The notes under the pieces were generated by a model that was not told where the DNA came from, ran no database searches, and saw nothing but the letters and a program-made list of their open reading frames with translations. Below, one piece after another: positions 41,543 through 50,328 of a stretch of DNA of 64,000 nucleotides. Position numbers and translations under genes: made by a program. This DNA comes from Chitinophaga rupis. GTDB lineage: Bacteria; Bacteroidota; Bacteroidia; Chitinophagales; Chitinophagaceae. The first letter of the stretch is position 1. The number at the start of each line of letters is the position of its first letter. The stretch lies in NCBI RefSeq assembly GCF_900109685.1, contig NZ_FOBB01000001.1, positions 930,001-994,000 on the forward strand. Direction: 5' to 3'.

Positions 41543-43969
41543 TTAATTAATATTTTCTTTATTAAGGATTAAAAGGAGATTATTTAATGATTGCATTGAG
41601 TCACCCAGTTTAAAATGCAGGTCAGGAAATGTATCCGATGAAAGGATTTTTAAATTCCGCACCCCGAACTCAACTAATGAAGGGTCATTTTCATTACGAA
41701 CCCATTTAAGCTTAAACTTAATCTCCTGCTTTTTAAGCTCTTCATAAAGCCTTGCGCTATCAGCATTGGTAAGGTAAAAACAACCACTATCCGATCCCGG
41801 ATCTTTTAAATACCGTTTTAATCCCTCAGATGTTGTATACCTGAAATTTATGGGTGATATTTTATTATGTATTTCCAGCTGTTCCCCGCAATTGAGATAA
41901 AATACAAAATATTTCCCGGCCCTATGATCCCAGGTTGTTCCTAATTTTTTAAGCTCTTTTTCTGTCAGTACATTCCACTTCTCAATCTTATAAAGAAATG
42001 CTTCTTTTGTACCTGCTTTGCAAACAAGGATCTGTTTAGATGACAGCAGCTTAATATTTGAACCTGATTTAAAAGGAATGTGATAAATGAGTTTCTCTTT
42101 CAAAAACCGGAGCCTTTCCCGCTGGTTTGTTTTTTGAATAACCCCTATGGTTATCCATTCTTTCCAGATGCTCTTACTATGAACATATTCAGCATCGTCC
42201 ATTCCGATAAACTGTTCAAAATGATCTTCAGGAGAACGCTTATTTATTAATCTATTCAAAAAATCGCTTACCAAAGTAGCCTTACCAGGTAAAAATGGTA
42301 AGGCTCCGATGTTAACTGTATCAATGCTTTTATAATAATCATTACTCTCAAATTCCTTTTCTGCCAACGGAAAAGGATATAGGATAATACCACCAAGGTT
42401 CTTTATGGCGTTTCTATAGGGGGTATTACTATTGGGTTCTGTATGCAAAATTGCATCGCGGTAACGGTGCAATTGCCCTATGGAGTCTTGCGGCGCATTA
42501 AAGGAAACTTTTCCTTTATCTGTGCGTTTTTCAATCCGGTACTTTGCATCAAACAAATACCAAAAGGATTTCTCGTAGTTTCTTTTTGTAAATTCTATAG
42601 AATAGTCCGGATTCTGGTCGAAAGTAAAAATTCTTTTTTGATCAGCCGTGAAGTACTTATTGAAGTATACGGATGTTGTTTCACCGGTATCTTTCTTCTT
42701 AAAAATAACCCGGGACTCAGATCCCTTTTCCAGGCTAACACTATATTTATTTGCCCTAATTCTTATTAAATCCTGGTAATCTATTTCGGTGTCGGTTTGT
42801 TCTTTTAAGATCTGTACCAGCTTTAAAAAACACCAATATTCATATAAGACATTAATATTTTTAGGTTCAATTTTAAAGATATCACTATCGTCCAGATCTA
42901 GCCCTCTGGCTAACAAAAGATAAATGTGCATGAAATCCCTATACCCAATTCCTCTTGTAAGCAACGTTGAAAAATGAGTCCTTTCCTCAAATTTTCCCAC
43001 CTCATTAAAAGGTGACATGTGCAATATTCCCTGGAGGCGTCCCAGGTTTTTCTTCATTTTATTAATTAGGGTGCTATATTTCCTGGAAGCCGGAACCGTT
43101 TCAGTATATCTTATGTGTTTTCTTAATCTTTCAATGATGCCTCTAATGGCCCAAACTACAAAGCGGTTTTCATATGTATTGTAAGTGATATGCTTAGTAG
43201 ATGACAGCACATGGGTGTAACTTCTATCAGGGAATATGTTAATCCCCTGTTTACTTTCATTGGCATACTTACCGTTTTTTATAAGCCAGTCTACATTTTT
43301 CTTAGATGCGATCCTTGTTTTCTCCACGGGAAGGATCCTTTCATTTTTTTCTATTCCATGTTTTGGATGCCGCCTTATTACTTCCAGACTAATAACCAGC
43401 TGTTCAAATAATTCATCTAAGATATTCCACCATTCATTCTCAGTTGCCTGTCCTTTTACCCTGGCCCTGCTCTTTCTAAATGTATCCTTCAAATAATCAT
43501 ATGCCAGATTGTGTACAATGTCTGAAATATCAGTCATTATAGCCTTATAATCGGACCTATAATCCATTTTTTGAGGGAACACTTCGGTTTCTAACTCAAA
43601 AATTAAATTATTACCAGCATCTGCCAATTCAATTTTTGTTTCACCAACTTCATTCTCAAAATAAAATTGCCCTGCGAGTAAGTGCTGAGCCCCCCTTTTT
43701 TTAGACCTGTTAATGCTCCTGTTGTTTATTCTTAATTCAAAGGGAGCCATAAAAGAGCTATCCTCTTCAATAACATAAGAATATTGGACTTTTTGCCACT
43801 CAAAAAGGTAAAAGGGTTCAAATTCAACTTCCGTTTTCCCTAAAGCCTTTGCACTAAAGTGGATCTTAAGATCACGGGCAGGCTTATAGAAGTCGAATTT
43901 GGGTTCAAACACCTCTATTTCAAGAGATCCCCAATCGGCATCTAATTTATATACTCCTGCATTATTCAT
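41543..43969 (-). CDS. DUF2357/DUF524 restriction endonuclease-like protein (McrC role)
   Basis: The protein has 808 residues. The N-terminal 350 residues match DUF2357, and the following part carries a PD-(D/E)XK nuclease core: NVLYEYWCF (E377), D455 in NPDYSIEF, and DAKYR (D474, K476). QLHRYRDAI about 25 residues on is also conserved. In McrBC-like type IV restriction systems this protein takes the place of McrC, activating the McrB motor and cutting DNA. A C-terminal beta-rich extension of about 200 residues may read modified DNA. Its ATG overlaps the McrB stop by 4 bp, so translation is coupled. AT-rich. Confidence 0.88.
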   Translation of the reverse strand: MNNAGVYKLDADWGSLEIEVFEPKFDFYKPARDLKIHFSAKALGKTEVEFEPFYLFEWQKVQYSYVIEEDSSFMAPFELRINNRSINRSKKRGAQHLLAGQFYFENEVGETKIELADAGNNLIFELETEVFPQKMDYRSDYKAIMTDISDIVHNLAYDYLKDTFRKSRARVKGQATENEWWNILDELFEQLVISLEVIRRHPKHGIEKNERILPVEKTRIASKKNVDWLIKNGKYANESKQGINIFPDRSYTHVLSSTKHITYNTYENRFVVWAIRGIIERLRKHIRYTETVPASRKYSTLINKMKKNLGRLQGILHMSPFNEVGKFEERTHFSTLLTRGIGYRDFMHIYLLLARGLDLDDSDIFKIEPKNINVLYEYWCFLKLVQILKEQTDTEIDYQDLIRIRANKYSVSLEKGSESRVIFKKKDTGETTSVYFNKYFTADQKRIFTFDQNPDYSIEFTKRNYEKSFWYLFDAKYRIEKRTDKGKVSFNAPQDSIGQLHRYRDAILHTEPNSNTPYRNAIKNLGGIILYPFPLAEKEFESNDYYKSIDTVNIGALPFLPGKATLVSDFLNRLINKRSPEDHFEQFIGMDDAEYVHSKSIWKEWITIGVIQKTNQRERLRFLKEKLIYHIPFKSGSNIKLLSSKQILVCKAGTKEAFLYKIEKWNVLTEKELKKLGTTWDHRAGKYFVFYLNCGEQLEIHNKISPINFRYTTSEGLKRYLKDPGSDSGCFYLTNADSARLYEELKKQEIKFKLKWVRNENDPSLVEFGVRNLKILSSDTFPDLHFKLGDSMQSLNNLLLILNKENIN

Positions 43970-45657
43970 ATCCAGAACGATGTAAAGCGGTCCTCATCAT
44001 ATCGTTTAAGCATAAAAACAATTTTCTTTGATGATCTGGGATAGTTCAGTTTTTCTCTTTTATTAAATTCTTTCAGGAATAATGTAAATTCAAAATTTTC
44101 TGTTTTTATTTTTTGCCCTTCCAGTATATTAAGCAGCTCAATTAATAAGGTCTGGATCCCTTCAGAACTGCCATGTATACGTGGTAGTATTTTTTGCATT
44201 ATTTGAAAGTCAAAAGCAACATTATCCTCAATCAGTTTATTTTTTTTGTTATTTATAAGGTAAAAGGCAATTTCGTCTCTCACTCTATAGGCAAAATGCA
44301 AGCCTACATGCTGAAGTTTTTCATTTATTTCAATCAACAATTTTATTTTATCATTAATACTATCCCTGTCATCCTTCGCCAGATCAATGGCACGCAGGTA
44401 GGGAGCCCTGAAAACATCATTTTGTATATCAGATACCTCTTCAGGTCCATCATCATCGGAAAGCTTACTCCAGTCTAGATCAATGCTGTTCATTTCAATG
44501 GTATTTGCCCTGTCCAATACTTTCCTGGAAAAAGTATGGGTTGTTTCATCCATATTAACCGTACCTATCAGGTATAGATTATCAGGCCATAACAGTGATT
44601 CAAATTCATTCTTATTCTTTGCATTTACTAACACTTCCTTTCTTATGAGAGGATCAGTTACTATACTATTTTTTTGTTCGTCTGCCCATTCCCTTGTTTC
44701 GATTATACTTAAAAAGTCGCTGAAATAATGTTCTACCCTCGCCAGGTTCATCTCGTCCAGTATGAAAAAGTATGGTTTTTTTATGTTATCCCCTTTTGTT
44801 GCCTCCTTAATTGTTAGCACTAATTCTTTAGCTATAAAATTTCCGTCTAATGAAGTGTACCCTAATAATTCACTTCCATCTGTCCAGTCTGGCCTAACTG
44901 GTATTTGTATCACATTCGCCTGTAATCCCAGCGCAGCAGCAAACTTTCTGGGCAACTGCGTTTTACCGGTTCCAGAAACTCCTGCTAATATTACAAAAGG
45001 CTTTGTTCGTAAGGAAAGGTAAAAGTTGACTATGTCTTCACGTTGGTATTGAAGCCCTACACCTTTAATATATTTATAAACGTGTTCTATGGTTTCCTCG
45101 CTTAACATATTTATTTTTGAAGGAATGGTTATTGCTTTTTTAGTTCCGGTATAATTGGCAATGAAATTTTCAAGTGAGCCAAATTCCTGAAGGACCCGTT
45201 CTGTTTTATTTTTTGCAATTCTTGTAAACCCACGATAACTACCTCGCAGATATTCTTTGGTTTCTACTGAAGATAATGGAGGATCAATACTTTCTGGCTT
45301 TGAGAAGAAATATATATACTCCCAGGTTTTTCCCTCATCATCTTCTCCCCATAATTCCTTTGCCAAATCTTTATTCCGTATTTTGTATATTATTTGAGCG
45401 ATATGATGATATTTAAAAGCCCAATATGACATAATAGGATCTCCTTCTTTCATTTCCTTCCAATTGCTTTCATTGTCAGGCCCTGGGCGAGATCCCCAAC
45501 AATAAAATCCTTCAATGGTCGACCGCTTAAGCAATTGATCAAATTGATCAGAGGTTAAATGCTTTTTTAAGACCTGGATATCAACGCTTTTCTCTACAGT
45601 GTCTTTAAAATGTTTTTGAGCTTCAGCATTAGCCGCGGTAAAAACAAAAAAGTTCAT
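43966..45657 (-). CDS. McrB-family AAA+ GTPase with N-terminal EVE-like domain
   Basis: The product has 563 residues. Residues 1-165 form an EVE/PUA-like domain (NFFVFTAAN, GFYCWGSRPGPDNESNW, GDPIMSYWAFKYHHIAQIIY), the kind that recognises modified bases. The AAA+ domain has Walker A GVSGTGKT (226-233), Walker B FFILDEMNLAR (about 297-307) and LIGTVNMDETTHTFS, the McrB-type sensor region. McrB proteins are GTP-driven motors that feed DNA to an McrC-type nuclease, here the DUF2357 protein encoded next. It overlaps the MazG gene upstream by 4 bp, so the three genes form one tightly coupled operon. Confidence 0.9.
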   Translation of the reverse strand: MNFFVFTAANAEAQKHFKDTVEKSVDIQVLKKHLTSDQFDQLLKRSTIEGFYCWGSRPGPDNESNWKEMKEGDPIMSYWAFKYHHIAQIIYKIRNKDLAKELWGEDDEGKTWEYIYFFSKPESIDPPLSSVETKEYLRGSYRGFTRIAKNKTERVLQEFGSLENFIANYTGTKKAITIPSKINMLSEETIEHVYKYIKGVGLQYQREDIVNFYLSLRTKPFVILAGVSGTGKTQLPRKFAAALGLQANVIQIPVRPDWTDGSELLGYTSLDGNFIAKELVLTIKEATKGDNIKKPYFFILDEMNLARVEHYFSDFLSIIETREWADEQKNSIVTDPLIRKEVLVNAKNKNEFESLLWPDNLYLIGTVNMDETTHTFSRKVLDRANTIEMNSIDLDWSKLSDDDGPEEVSDIQNDVFRAPYLRAIDLAKDDRDSINDKIKLLIEINEKLQHVGLHFAYRVRDEIAFYLINNKKNKLIEDNVAFDFQIMQKILPRIHGSSEGIQTLLIELLNILEGQKIKTENFEFTLFLKEFNKREKLNYPRSSKKIVFMLKRYDEDRFTSFWI

Positions 45658-45983
45658 AGATCAGTATGTTTTCTTGATGTGCCCTTTGCCTTGTTAACTG
45701 GATAATTACTTTCGTTCATTTTAATTTTCTCCAAAATAATTTGCCTCACATCAAAATGATATTTATCGGCAAGCAGCAGGGCAAATATGAATACATCTGC
45801 CAGCTCCTGTTTTACTTTGCTATTGTCTGCTTCATCTGCACTTTTCCAAAGGAACAATTCCAATAGCTCTCCCGCTTCAATATTAATGGCCAGTGCCAGA
45901 TCCTTTGCATTATGAAATTGTTCCCAATCTCTTTCATCTCTAAACTTTTTCAGTACTGTTATTAGTTCCTGGAGATCGTTCAT
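45654..45983 (-). CDS. MazG-like nucleotide pyrophosphohydrolase
   Basis: This 109-residue protein is a single all-helical MazG-like domain. The metal-binding acids are E36 and E39 (INIEAGELLE) and E60 and D63 (QELADVF), in the order found in MazG/RS21-C6 dNTP pyrophosphatases. Such enzymes hydrolyse dNTPs, especially dCTP-type or modified nucleotides, to monophosphates. It is the first gene of an operon with McrB and DUF2357 proteins. A nucleotide-cleaning enzyme in a modification-dependent restriction operon may limit phage modified nucleotides or serve in nucleotide depletion (inference). Confidence 0.9.
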   Translation of the reverse strand: MNDLQELITVLKKFRDERDWEQFHNAKDLALAINIEAGELLELFLWKSADEADNSKVKQELADVFIFALLLADKYHFDVRQIILEKIKMNESNYPVNKAKGTSRKHTDL

Positions 45984-46394
45984 CTGTTAAACTTTATATA
46001 TGATTTTGGGTTATAACTAAAGATAACGATTTATGAAACAACTATTAACAACACGAAATGAACAGAATCGCAAATTAAAAGTCGTTATATAATAAGACTA
46101 GAATTCCCGATAACCGGAGATATCATTTTCAATTTTATTCAAGGACAATTGATTTCCGCCATTTTTGCAATGACATGTATAAGTTTTAGTCTTATAGGAG
46201 AACAGGGTACCTAACGAATAATATGGTTGATGTTTAATTTACTGTCATTAATGGCCGGCCGCATATTCTATGCAGTCCATTTACTTTTTTGAGCAGCACA
46301 ACTGCTATTTAGCGCCGCTGGTGGTATTACAACGCGCACAGATCAGCCTTGGTGGTGCATTAAGCAGGTTTTCAGAAAAAAAATGCAAATAGAT
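45984..46394. other. Intergenic region upstream of the defence operon and tRNA-Asn
   Basis: AT-rich, with no convincing gene. The promoter of the MazG operon must lie near 45990-46050. A 40-codon frame at 46270-46392 was judged too weak to call. Confidence 0.35.
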
Positions 46395-46424
46395 TTTGCG
46401 AAATTCAAAAATTACCTATTTTTG
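46395..46424 (+). promoter_or_regulatory. Promoter of tRNA-Asn
   Basis: A -33 TTTG (46395-46398) and a -7 TATTTTTG (46417-46424) fit the Bacteroidota primary sigma pattern with an 18-base spacer. The tRNA begins 46 bases downstream. Confidence 0.6.
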
Positions 46425-46470
46425 CAATCCCAATTTGCGATTGAAGTTCAATTAGTGAAAAGGGAAATAC

Positions 46471-46544
46471 TCCTCCTTAGCTCAGTTGGTTAGAGCATCT
46501 GACTGTTAATCAGAGGGTCGCTGGTTCAAGTCCAGCAGGGGGAG
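46471..46544 (+). tRNA. tRNA-Asn (anticodon GTT)
   Basis: The 74-nt gene folds into a full cloverleaf: acceptor TCCTCCT/AGGGGGA with one wobble pair, D-arm GCTC/GAGC, anticodon stem TCTGA/TCAGA with loop CTGTTAA (anticodon GTT at 46505-46507), and T-arm GCTGG-TTCAAGT-CCAGC. CCA is not encoded. A promoter and terminator flank it. Confidence 0.97.
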
Positions 46545-46547
46545 CAG

Positions 46548-46576
46548 AAAAGGGTGACTTAGGTTGCCCTTTTTTT
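46548..46576 (+). terminator. Terminator of tRNA-Asn
   Basis: AAAAGGG (46548-46554) pairs with CCCTTTT (46567-46573), the latter inside a run of seven T residues. Confidence 0.75.
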
Positions 46577-46687
46577 ATATTTTGAACTCTGCACCACCAA
46601 ACGTTTAGTGTATTGATCCGGTCAAATTCCTAATAGGAAGATCAATAACGAGCTTTTGAAGGTATGCAGGTCATTTTGGCCACGTTA

Positions 46688-48406
46688 TTATGGTAAGCCG
46701 CCGTTTTGGCCTCCCGCCATCACCAGCACCAACCATCTCCTCCCCACCGCTCTTCCCCGCGTCTTATTATTCACAAACTCCAGATCCAGCTTAGTCACAT
46801 AAAACTGTACAAACTCCCTTACCAGCTGGCAATTATACCCCTGCCGCTGAAGCGTATCCGCTTCAGGAGGGTTCATCACCAGCAATACCGGCCCGCCCGC
46901 TACTGCCTGGCGCAAACCGGCGCTATCGTACCGCTGCAACGGTGTATGCAGGTAAAATTCCAGGGAATACGACTGTCCCTTCCAGAAATCTACCGGCACA
47001 CCGGGGAAATACCGGTTCACATGCCGGGCGATGGTACTTCCGCTCTGGTAGCGGATCATATCCGGGTACAGCACCAGGTTCAGGAAAATATTCAGCACCA
47101 GGCTGGCTGCACAGGTACGGAAAAATACCAGCACCAGCGTGCCATTTCCCAGCCAGCGGGGCAGTAGCAAAAAGAGCAAAAGCCCCAGCAGCATGCAAAA
47201 CAGGGCATAATAATTCAGTATGGGCTGGTAAAGCACACCTAAACCCAATATAGCCACTGCAATAATGATCATAATGGTATACTGCGTAATGCGGAAGAAT
47301 TTAACCGCCTTCATCCCCAGCACATACTGCGCGGTCAAAATGGCGAAGAACGGGAAAACGATATTCAGATAATGCGGCAACTGGAACCGCGACAAAGAAA
47401 ACAGTGCAAATGTGAGCAGCGCCCCGCTAATGCAGTAATACTCCACTGCCTGCCAGCGATTTTTGAAGAACACCACCACGGCGGCATATAACATCACAGA
47501 CCAGGGTAAAAAGGCCCATAACGCCGTATGAAAGAAAAAAGTAGGGTCGCCGGAGCCCTTGATAGGTCCCGTATTAGCAAATCGCCCGAACTGGCTGTCC
47601 CAGAAAAAGAAACGGATCCCGGAAACCCCTGTTTTGCCAAACACCACTTTTTCCGGATGCAGGTCAAATTGCTGGTAAAGGGCATATAGCTCCGGTGTAA
47701 TGAATACTGCGATCAATATAGCGGCAATCAGCCAGCGGAAATGGAGCAGCTGTTTCCACTGCTTCGTAAACACCAAATGCCCGGCAATAGCGCCGCCAAT
47801 AGGTACCAGCGCAAAAATGCCTTTGGTCATAATGGCGAAGGCGGTGAGCAGCGCGCCCAGTAATACATCGTAATTGAATATGGAGCGCTGGCTGCGGTAT
47901 AAATGATACACGCCTCCGATGATCAGTCCTGTTAGGTAAGGCTCCGCCCGTACATCGTTATTGGAGATCACGATATGCTCTGCAGTTAGCAAAATGCACA
48001 CTGCCCAGCGGGCTACCTGCTCATCATACAAGCGCCTGGCAAAGAGGTAGGTATAAGCAGCTCCTGCCAATAAAAATAAGATGGCAGGGAGCTTATAAGC
48101 TGCGGTGGTAAAACCAAATACCTGGTAGCTGAGGCACATCATCCAGAAAGGAAAATGGGGTTTATCCAGCCAGTCGTGCCCGTCGGCAAACAGATTCCAG
48201 TAATCATGATGCTGCACCATATACTTCGCAATACCAGCATACAGCGCACCATCCGGCTCCATAATGGTGATATTGAGGCCGGTGAAATTCATGAAAATAA
48301 GTAAGCCTATTATAAGCAGGCTGACCTGCCTTTCATTCGCTGATAATTTATTATTAGCGGTCTCATGGAACTGCCCATAGGCAGTTTCGTTTGTATCGGA
48401 GATCAT
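46688..48406 (-). CDS. GT39/ArnT-like glycosyltransferase, integral membrane
   Basis: The protein has 572 residues with about 11-12 membrane segments and the first-loop motif IMEPDGALYAGIAKYM, which carries the acidic residue of the PMT/ArnT (GT39, GT-C fold) family. DWLDKPHFPFWMMCLSYQVFG is the second typical block. It transfers a sugar from a polyprenyl-phosphate donor to lipid or protein in the periplasm; the acceptor is unknown. The C-terminal 110 residues form a soluble domain. Monocistronic; the last codons read GGQNGGLP. Confidence 0.9.
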   Translation of the reverse strand: MISDTNETAYGQFHETANNKLSANERQVSLLIIGLLIFMNFTGLNITIMEPDGALYAGIAKYMVQHHDYWNLFADGHDWLDKPHFPFWMMCLSYQVFGFTTAAYKLPAILFLLAGAAYTYLFARRLYDEQVARWAVCILLTAEHIVISNNDVRAEPYLTGLIIGGVYHLYRSQRSIFNYDVLLGALLTAFAIMTKGIFALVPIGGAIAGHLVFTKQWKQLLHFRWLIAAILIAVFITPELYALYQQFDLHPEKVVFGKTGVSGIRFFFWDSQFGRFANTGPIKGSGDPTFFFHTALWAFLPWSVMLYAAVVVFFKNRWQAVEYYCISGALLTFALFSLSRFQLPHYLNIVFPFFAILTAQYVLGMKAVKFFRITQYTIMIIIAVAILGLGVLYQPILNYYALFCMLLGLLLFLLLPRWLGNGTLVLVFFRTCAASLVLNIFLNLVLYPDMIRYQSGSTIARHVNRYFPGVPVDFWKGQSYSLEFYLHTPLQRYDSAGLRQAVAGGPVLLVMNPPEADTLQRQGYNCQLVREFVQFYVTKLDLEFVNNKTRGRAVGRRWLVLVMAGGQNGGLP

Positions 48407-48475
48407 GCGGAAAAAATACAGCTATGGAATATTGATAGCACCATGTAAGGTACTATTAACAGAAAATTAATAGCC

Positions 48476-48503
48476 AATAGCTAACTGCTAATAGCTAATT
48501 GCT
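48476..48503. repeat. Family C heptamer array
   Basis: Four 7-bp units in phase: AATAGCT, AACTGCT, AATAGCT, AATTGCT. The array ends 4 bases before the stop codon of the minus-strand Rieske gene. Confidence 0.7.
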
Positions 48504-48507
48504 GATA

Positions 48508-48855
48508 TTACAGCCACCCAAACAGGCCGCTCTTCTCCATACCTATATATACCCCGTCCTCCCGCTTTTCAATAGGGTAGGTTTTCAGGTAATATCCCTC
48601 CCCGCTGCTGTTATACCCGTTTTTCACGCTAAACCGGTAACGGTGTATGGGGCACACCGCGTTACCATCATTATCAATAAAACCATCGGCCATAATACCA
48701 CTGGCATGCGGACATTTATATGCAAAAGCGTATAGCTGTGACTGATACTGGGTGCAACAGATCGTTTTCCCGTTTACGTCCACAGTTATGATCTCCTGTT
48801 CAGCTACTATCAAATTTTCTGCATCTATCTTATACCAGGTGTATTGCTTGGCCAT
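48508..48855 (-). CDS. Rieske [2Fe-2S] ferredoxin-like protein
   Basis: The 115-residue protein has the two Rieske loops: C48-P-H50 in YKCPHASG and C68-P-I-H71 in AVCPIHRYRFS. These four residues bind a [2Fe-2S] cluster. It has no signal peptide or membrane anchor, so it is a soluble, cytoplasmic electron carrier like the NirD or biphenyl-dioxygenase ferredoxins. It may serve an oxygenase or nitrite reductase elsewhere; none is adjacent. HflX lies 69 bases upstream in the same direction and may share a transcript. Confidence 0.9.
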   Translation of the reverse strand: MAKQYTWYKIDAENLIVAEQEIITVDVNGKTICCTQYQSQLYAFAYKCPHASGIMADGFIDNDGNAVCPIHRYRFSVKNGYNSSGEGYYLKTYPIEKREDGVYIGMEKSGLFGWL

Positions 48856-48924
48856 GGGTCTTATTGTTAAATGTTTACAGAATGCGTGGCGGGTTCACCA
48901 TCATCCTGTAAACATTCAGCTATT

Positions 48925-50115
48925 CTAATAAAAATATTCCGATTTGTAAGGATAGCGCTCCCGGTACAGGGTCATCACTTTATCCATAATGGTTTTACGC
49001 AGCTCCTCAATGTTGCGGCGTTCCAGGGCAGATATGAACACGCAGTTACCATTGGTTTTCTGTTCCCAGGTTTCCTTCAGCTGCCGTAAAATATCCTGTT
49101 TTACTTCAGGGGCCAGCCATTTGTCAAAGGTTTGCTCCTCGTACAGGTCCATCTTGTTAAAGATCATGATGGTGGGCTTGTCAATAGCCTTCAGCTCATG
49201 CAAAGTACGGTTCACTACTTCCACCTGGTCTTCGTACTGCGGATGTGAAATATCCACTACATGCAGCAGGATATCACTTTCGCGCACCTCATCCAGCGTG
49301 GATTTAAAGCTTTCCACTAAATGGTGGGGCAGCTTGCGGATAAACCCTACCGTATCACTGAGCAAAAAAGGCGTTTGCTCAAACACCACCTTACGGGTAG
49401 TAGTGTCCAGCGTGGCAAATAGCTTGTTCTCTGCAAACACCTCGCTTTTGCTGATGAGGTTCATAATGGTGCTTTTGCCTACGTTGGTATAACCTACCAG
49501 GGCTACACGAATATATTCTCCCCGCTCCTTGCGCTGGGTGAGGGCCTGTTTGTCTATTTCGCCCAGGCGTTTACGCAGCAGGGATATTTTATCCTTTACA
49601 ATACGGCGGTCCGTTTCAATTTCCGTTTCACCAGGGCCCCTGGTACCAATACCGCCGCCCAAACGTTCAAGGTGCGTCCACATACCACGCAGGCGCGGCA
49701 GTATGTACTGGTACTGCGCCAGCTCAACCTGCACTTTGGCCTGTGCTGTACGGGCGCGGCGGGCAAAGATGTCCAGTATCAGGTCACTGCGGTCTATTAC
49801 CTTCGCTTTCAGCACCTTTTCAATATTGGAGATCTGCGAGCCGGTTAGCTCATCATCAAATATTACTAATGAAATATCTTTCCCGAAGATGAACTGCCTG
49901 ATCTCTTCCAGCTTACCCTTACCTATAAAGGTAGCCCGGTCGGGGTGCGCCAGCTTTTGCGTGTACCGTTTAACGGTAATTGCGCCGGCGGTTTCTGCCA
50001 GGAAGGCCAGCTCGTCCAGGTACTCCTGCACCTGGCGTTCCGTTTGTTCCTGGTGGATCAATCCCACAATAACTGCCTTTTCCTCTTGTTGAACTACTTT
50101 CTGCTTATCTAACAA
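48925..50115 (-). CDS. hflX: GTPase HflX
   Basis: The product has 396 residues if it begins at TTG 50115 (MLDKQKVVQQEEKAVIVGL). There is no ATG in frame before the HflX N-domain, which begins a few residues on, so the TTG start is required. The N-terminal domain carries GKGKLEEIRQFI and SLVIFDDELTGSQISNIEK, then GGGIGTRGPGETEIETDRR, an HflX signature. The G-domain has GYTNVGKST, DTVGF and NKMD motifs. HflX splits stalled or heat-damaged 70S ribosomes. Heptamer repeats lie in its leader. Confidence 0.96.
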   Translation of the reverse strand: MLDKQKVVQQEEKAVIVGLIHQEQTERQVQEYLDELAFLAETAGAITVKRYTQKLAHPDRATFIGKGKLEEIRQFIFGKDISLVIFDDELTGSQISNIEKVLKAKVIDRSDLILDIFARRARTAQAKVQVELAQYQYILPRLRGMWTHLERLGGGIGTRGPGETEIETDRRIVKDKISLLRKRLGEIDKQALTQRKERGEYIRVALVGYTNVGKSTIMNLISKSEVFAENKLFATLDTTTRKVVFEQTPFLLSDTVGFIRKLPHHLVESFKSTLDEVRESDILLHVVDISHPQYEDQVEVVNRTLHELKAIDKPTIMIFNKMDLYEEQTFDKWLAPEVKQDILRQLKETWEQKTNGNCVFISALERRNIEELRKTIMDKVMTLYRERYPYKSEYFY

Positions 50116-50153
50116 TGCTTATAAAAATTTAGGCAAAATTAGGGAATATTTGG

Positions 50154-50181
50154 TCCATGGTCCATAGTCAATAGTCCACGG
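50154..50181 (+). repeat. Family B heptamer array
   Basis: Units TCCATGG, TCCATAG, TCAATAG, TCCACGG run in phase without gaps. Same family as 6049-6076. Confidence 0.75.
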
Positions 50182-50258
50182 CCTGTTCCGGCGCCTCCGG
50201 TGGCCCACAAAAAAGGGTAACGGTTTTATTCCCCGTAAATCCGGCAAACGCAGCAGGC

Positions 50259-50286
50259 TATGGACCACGGCCCATCGTCCATGGAC
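50259..50286 (-). repeat. Family B heptamer array, inverted partner
   Basis: Units TATGGAC, CACGGCC, CATCGTC, CATGGAC. Like the array at 6341 it is preceded by GCAGGC and is inverted relative to its partner at 50154. Confidence 0.72.
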
Positions 50287-50328
50287 TATTTTTCCTACAT
50301 TTAGCCATCCAAAAAACCGGTTACAACC

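Noticed and set aside
46270..46392. 40-codon frame before tRNA-Asn
   Set aside because: No leader signal, no recognised domain and overlap with the tRNA promoter region; too short to support.
46471..46544. tRNA-Asn as attachment site for the accessory island on its left
   Set aside because: Integration normally occurs at the 3' end of a tRNA, and no copy of the tRNA 3' end was found elsewhere in the window; no integrase is present.
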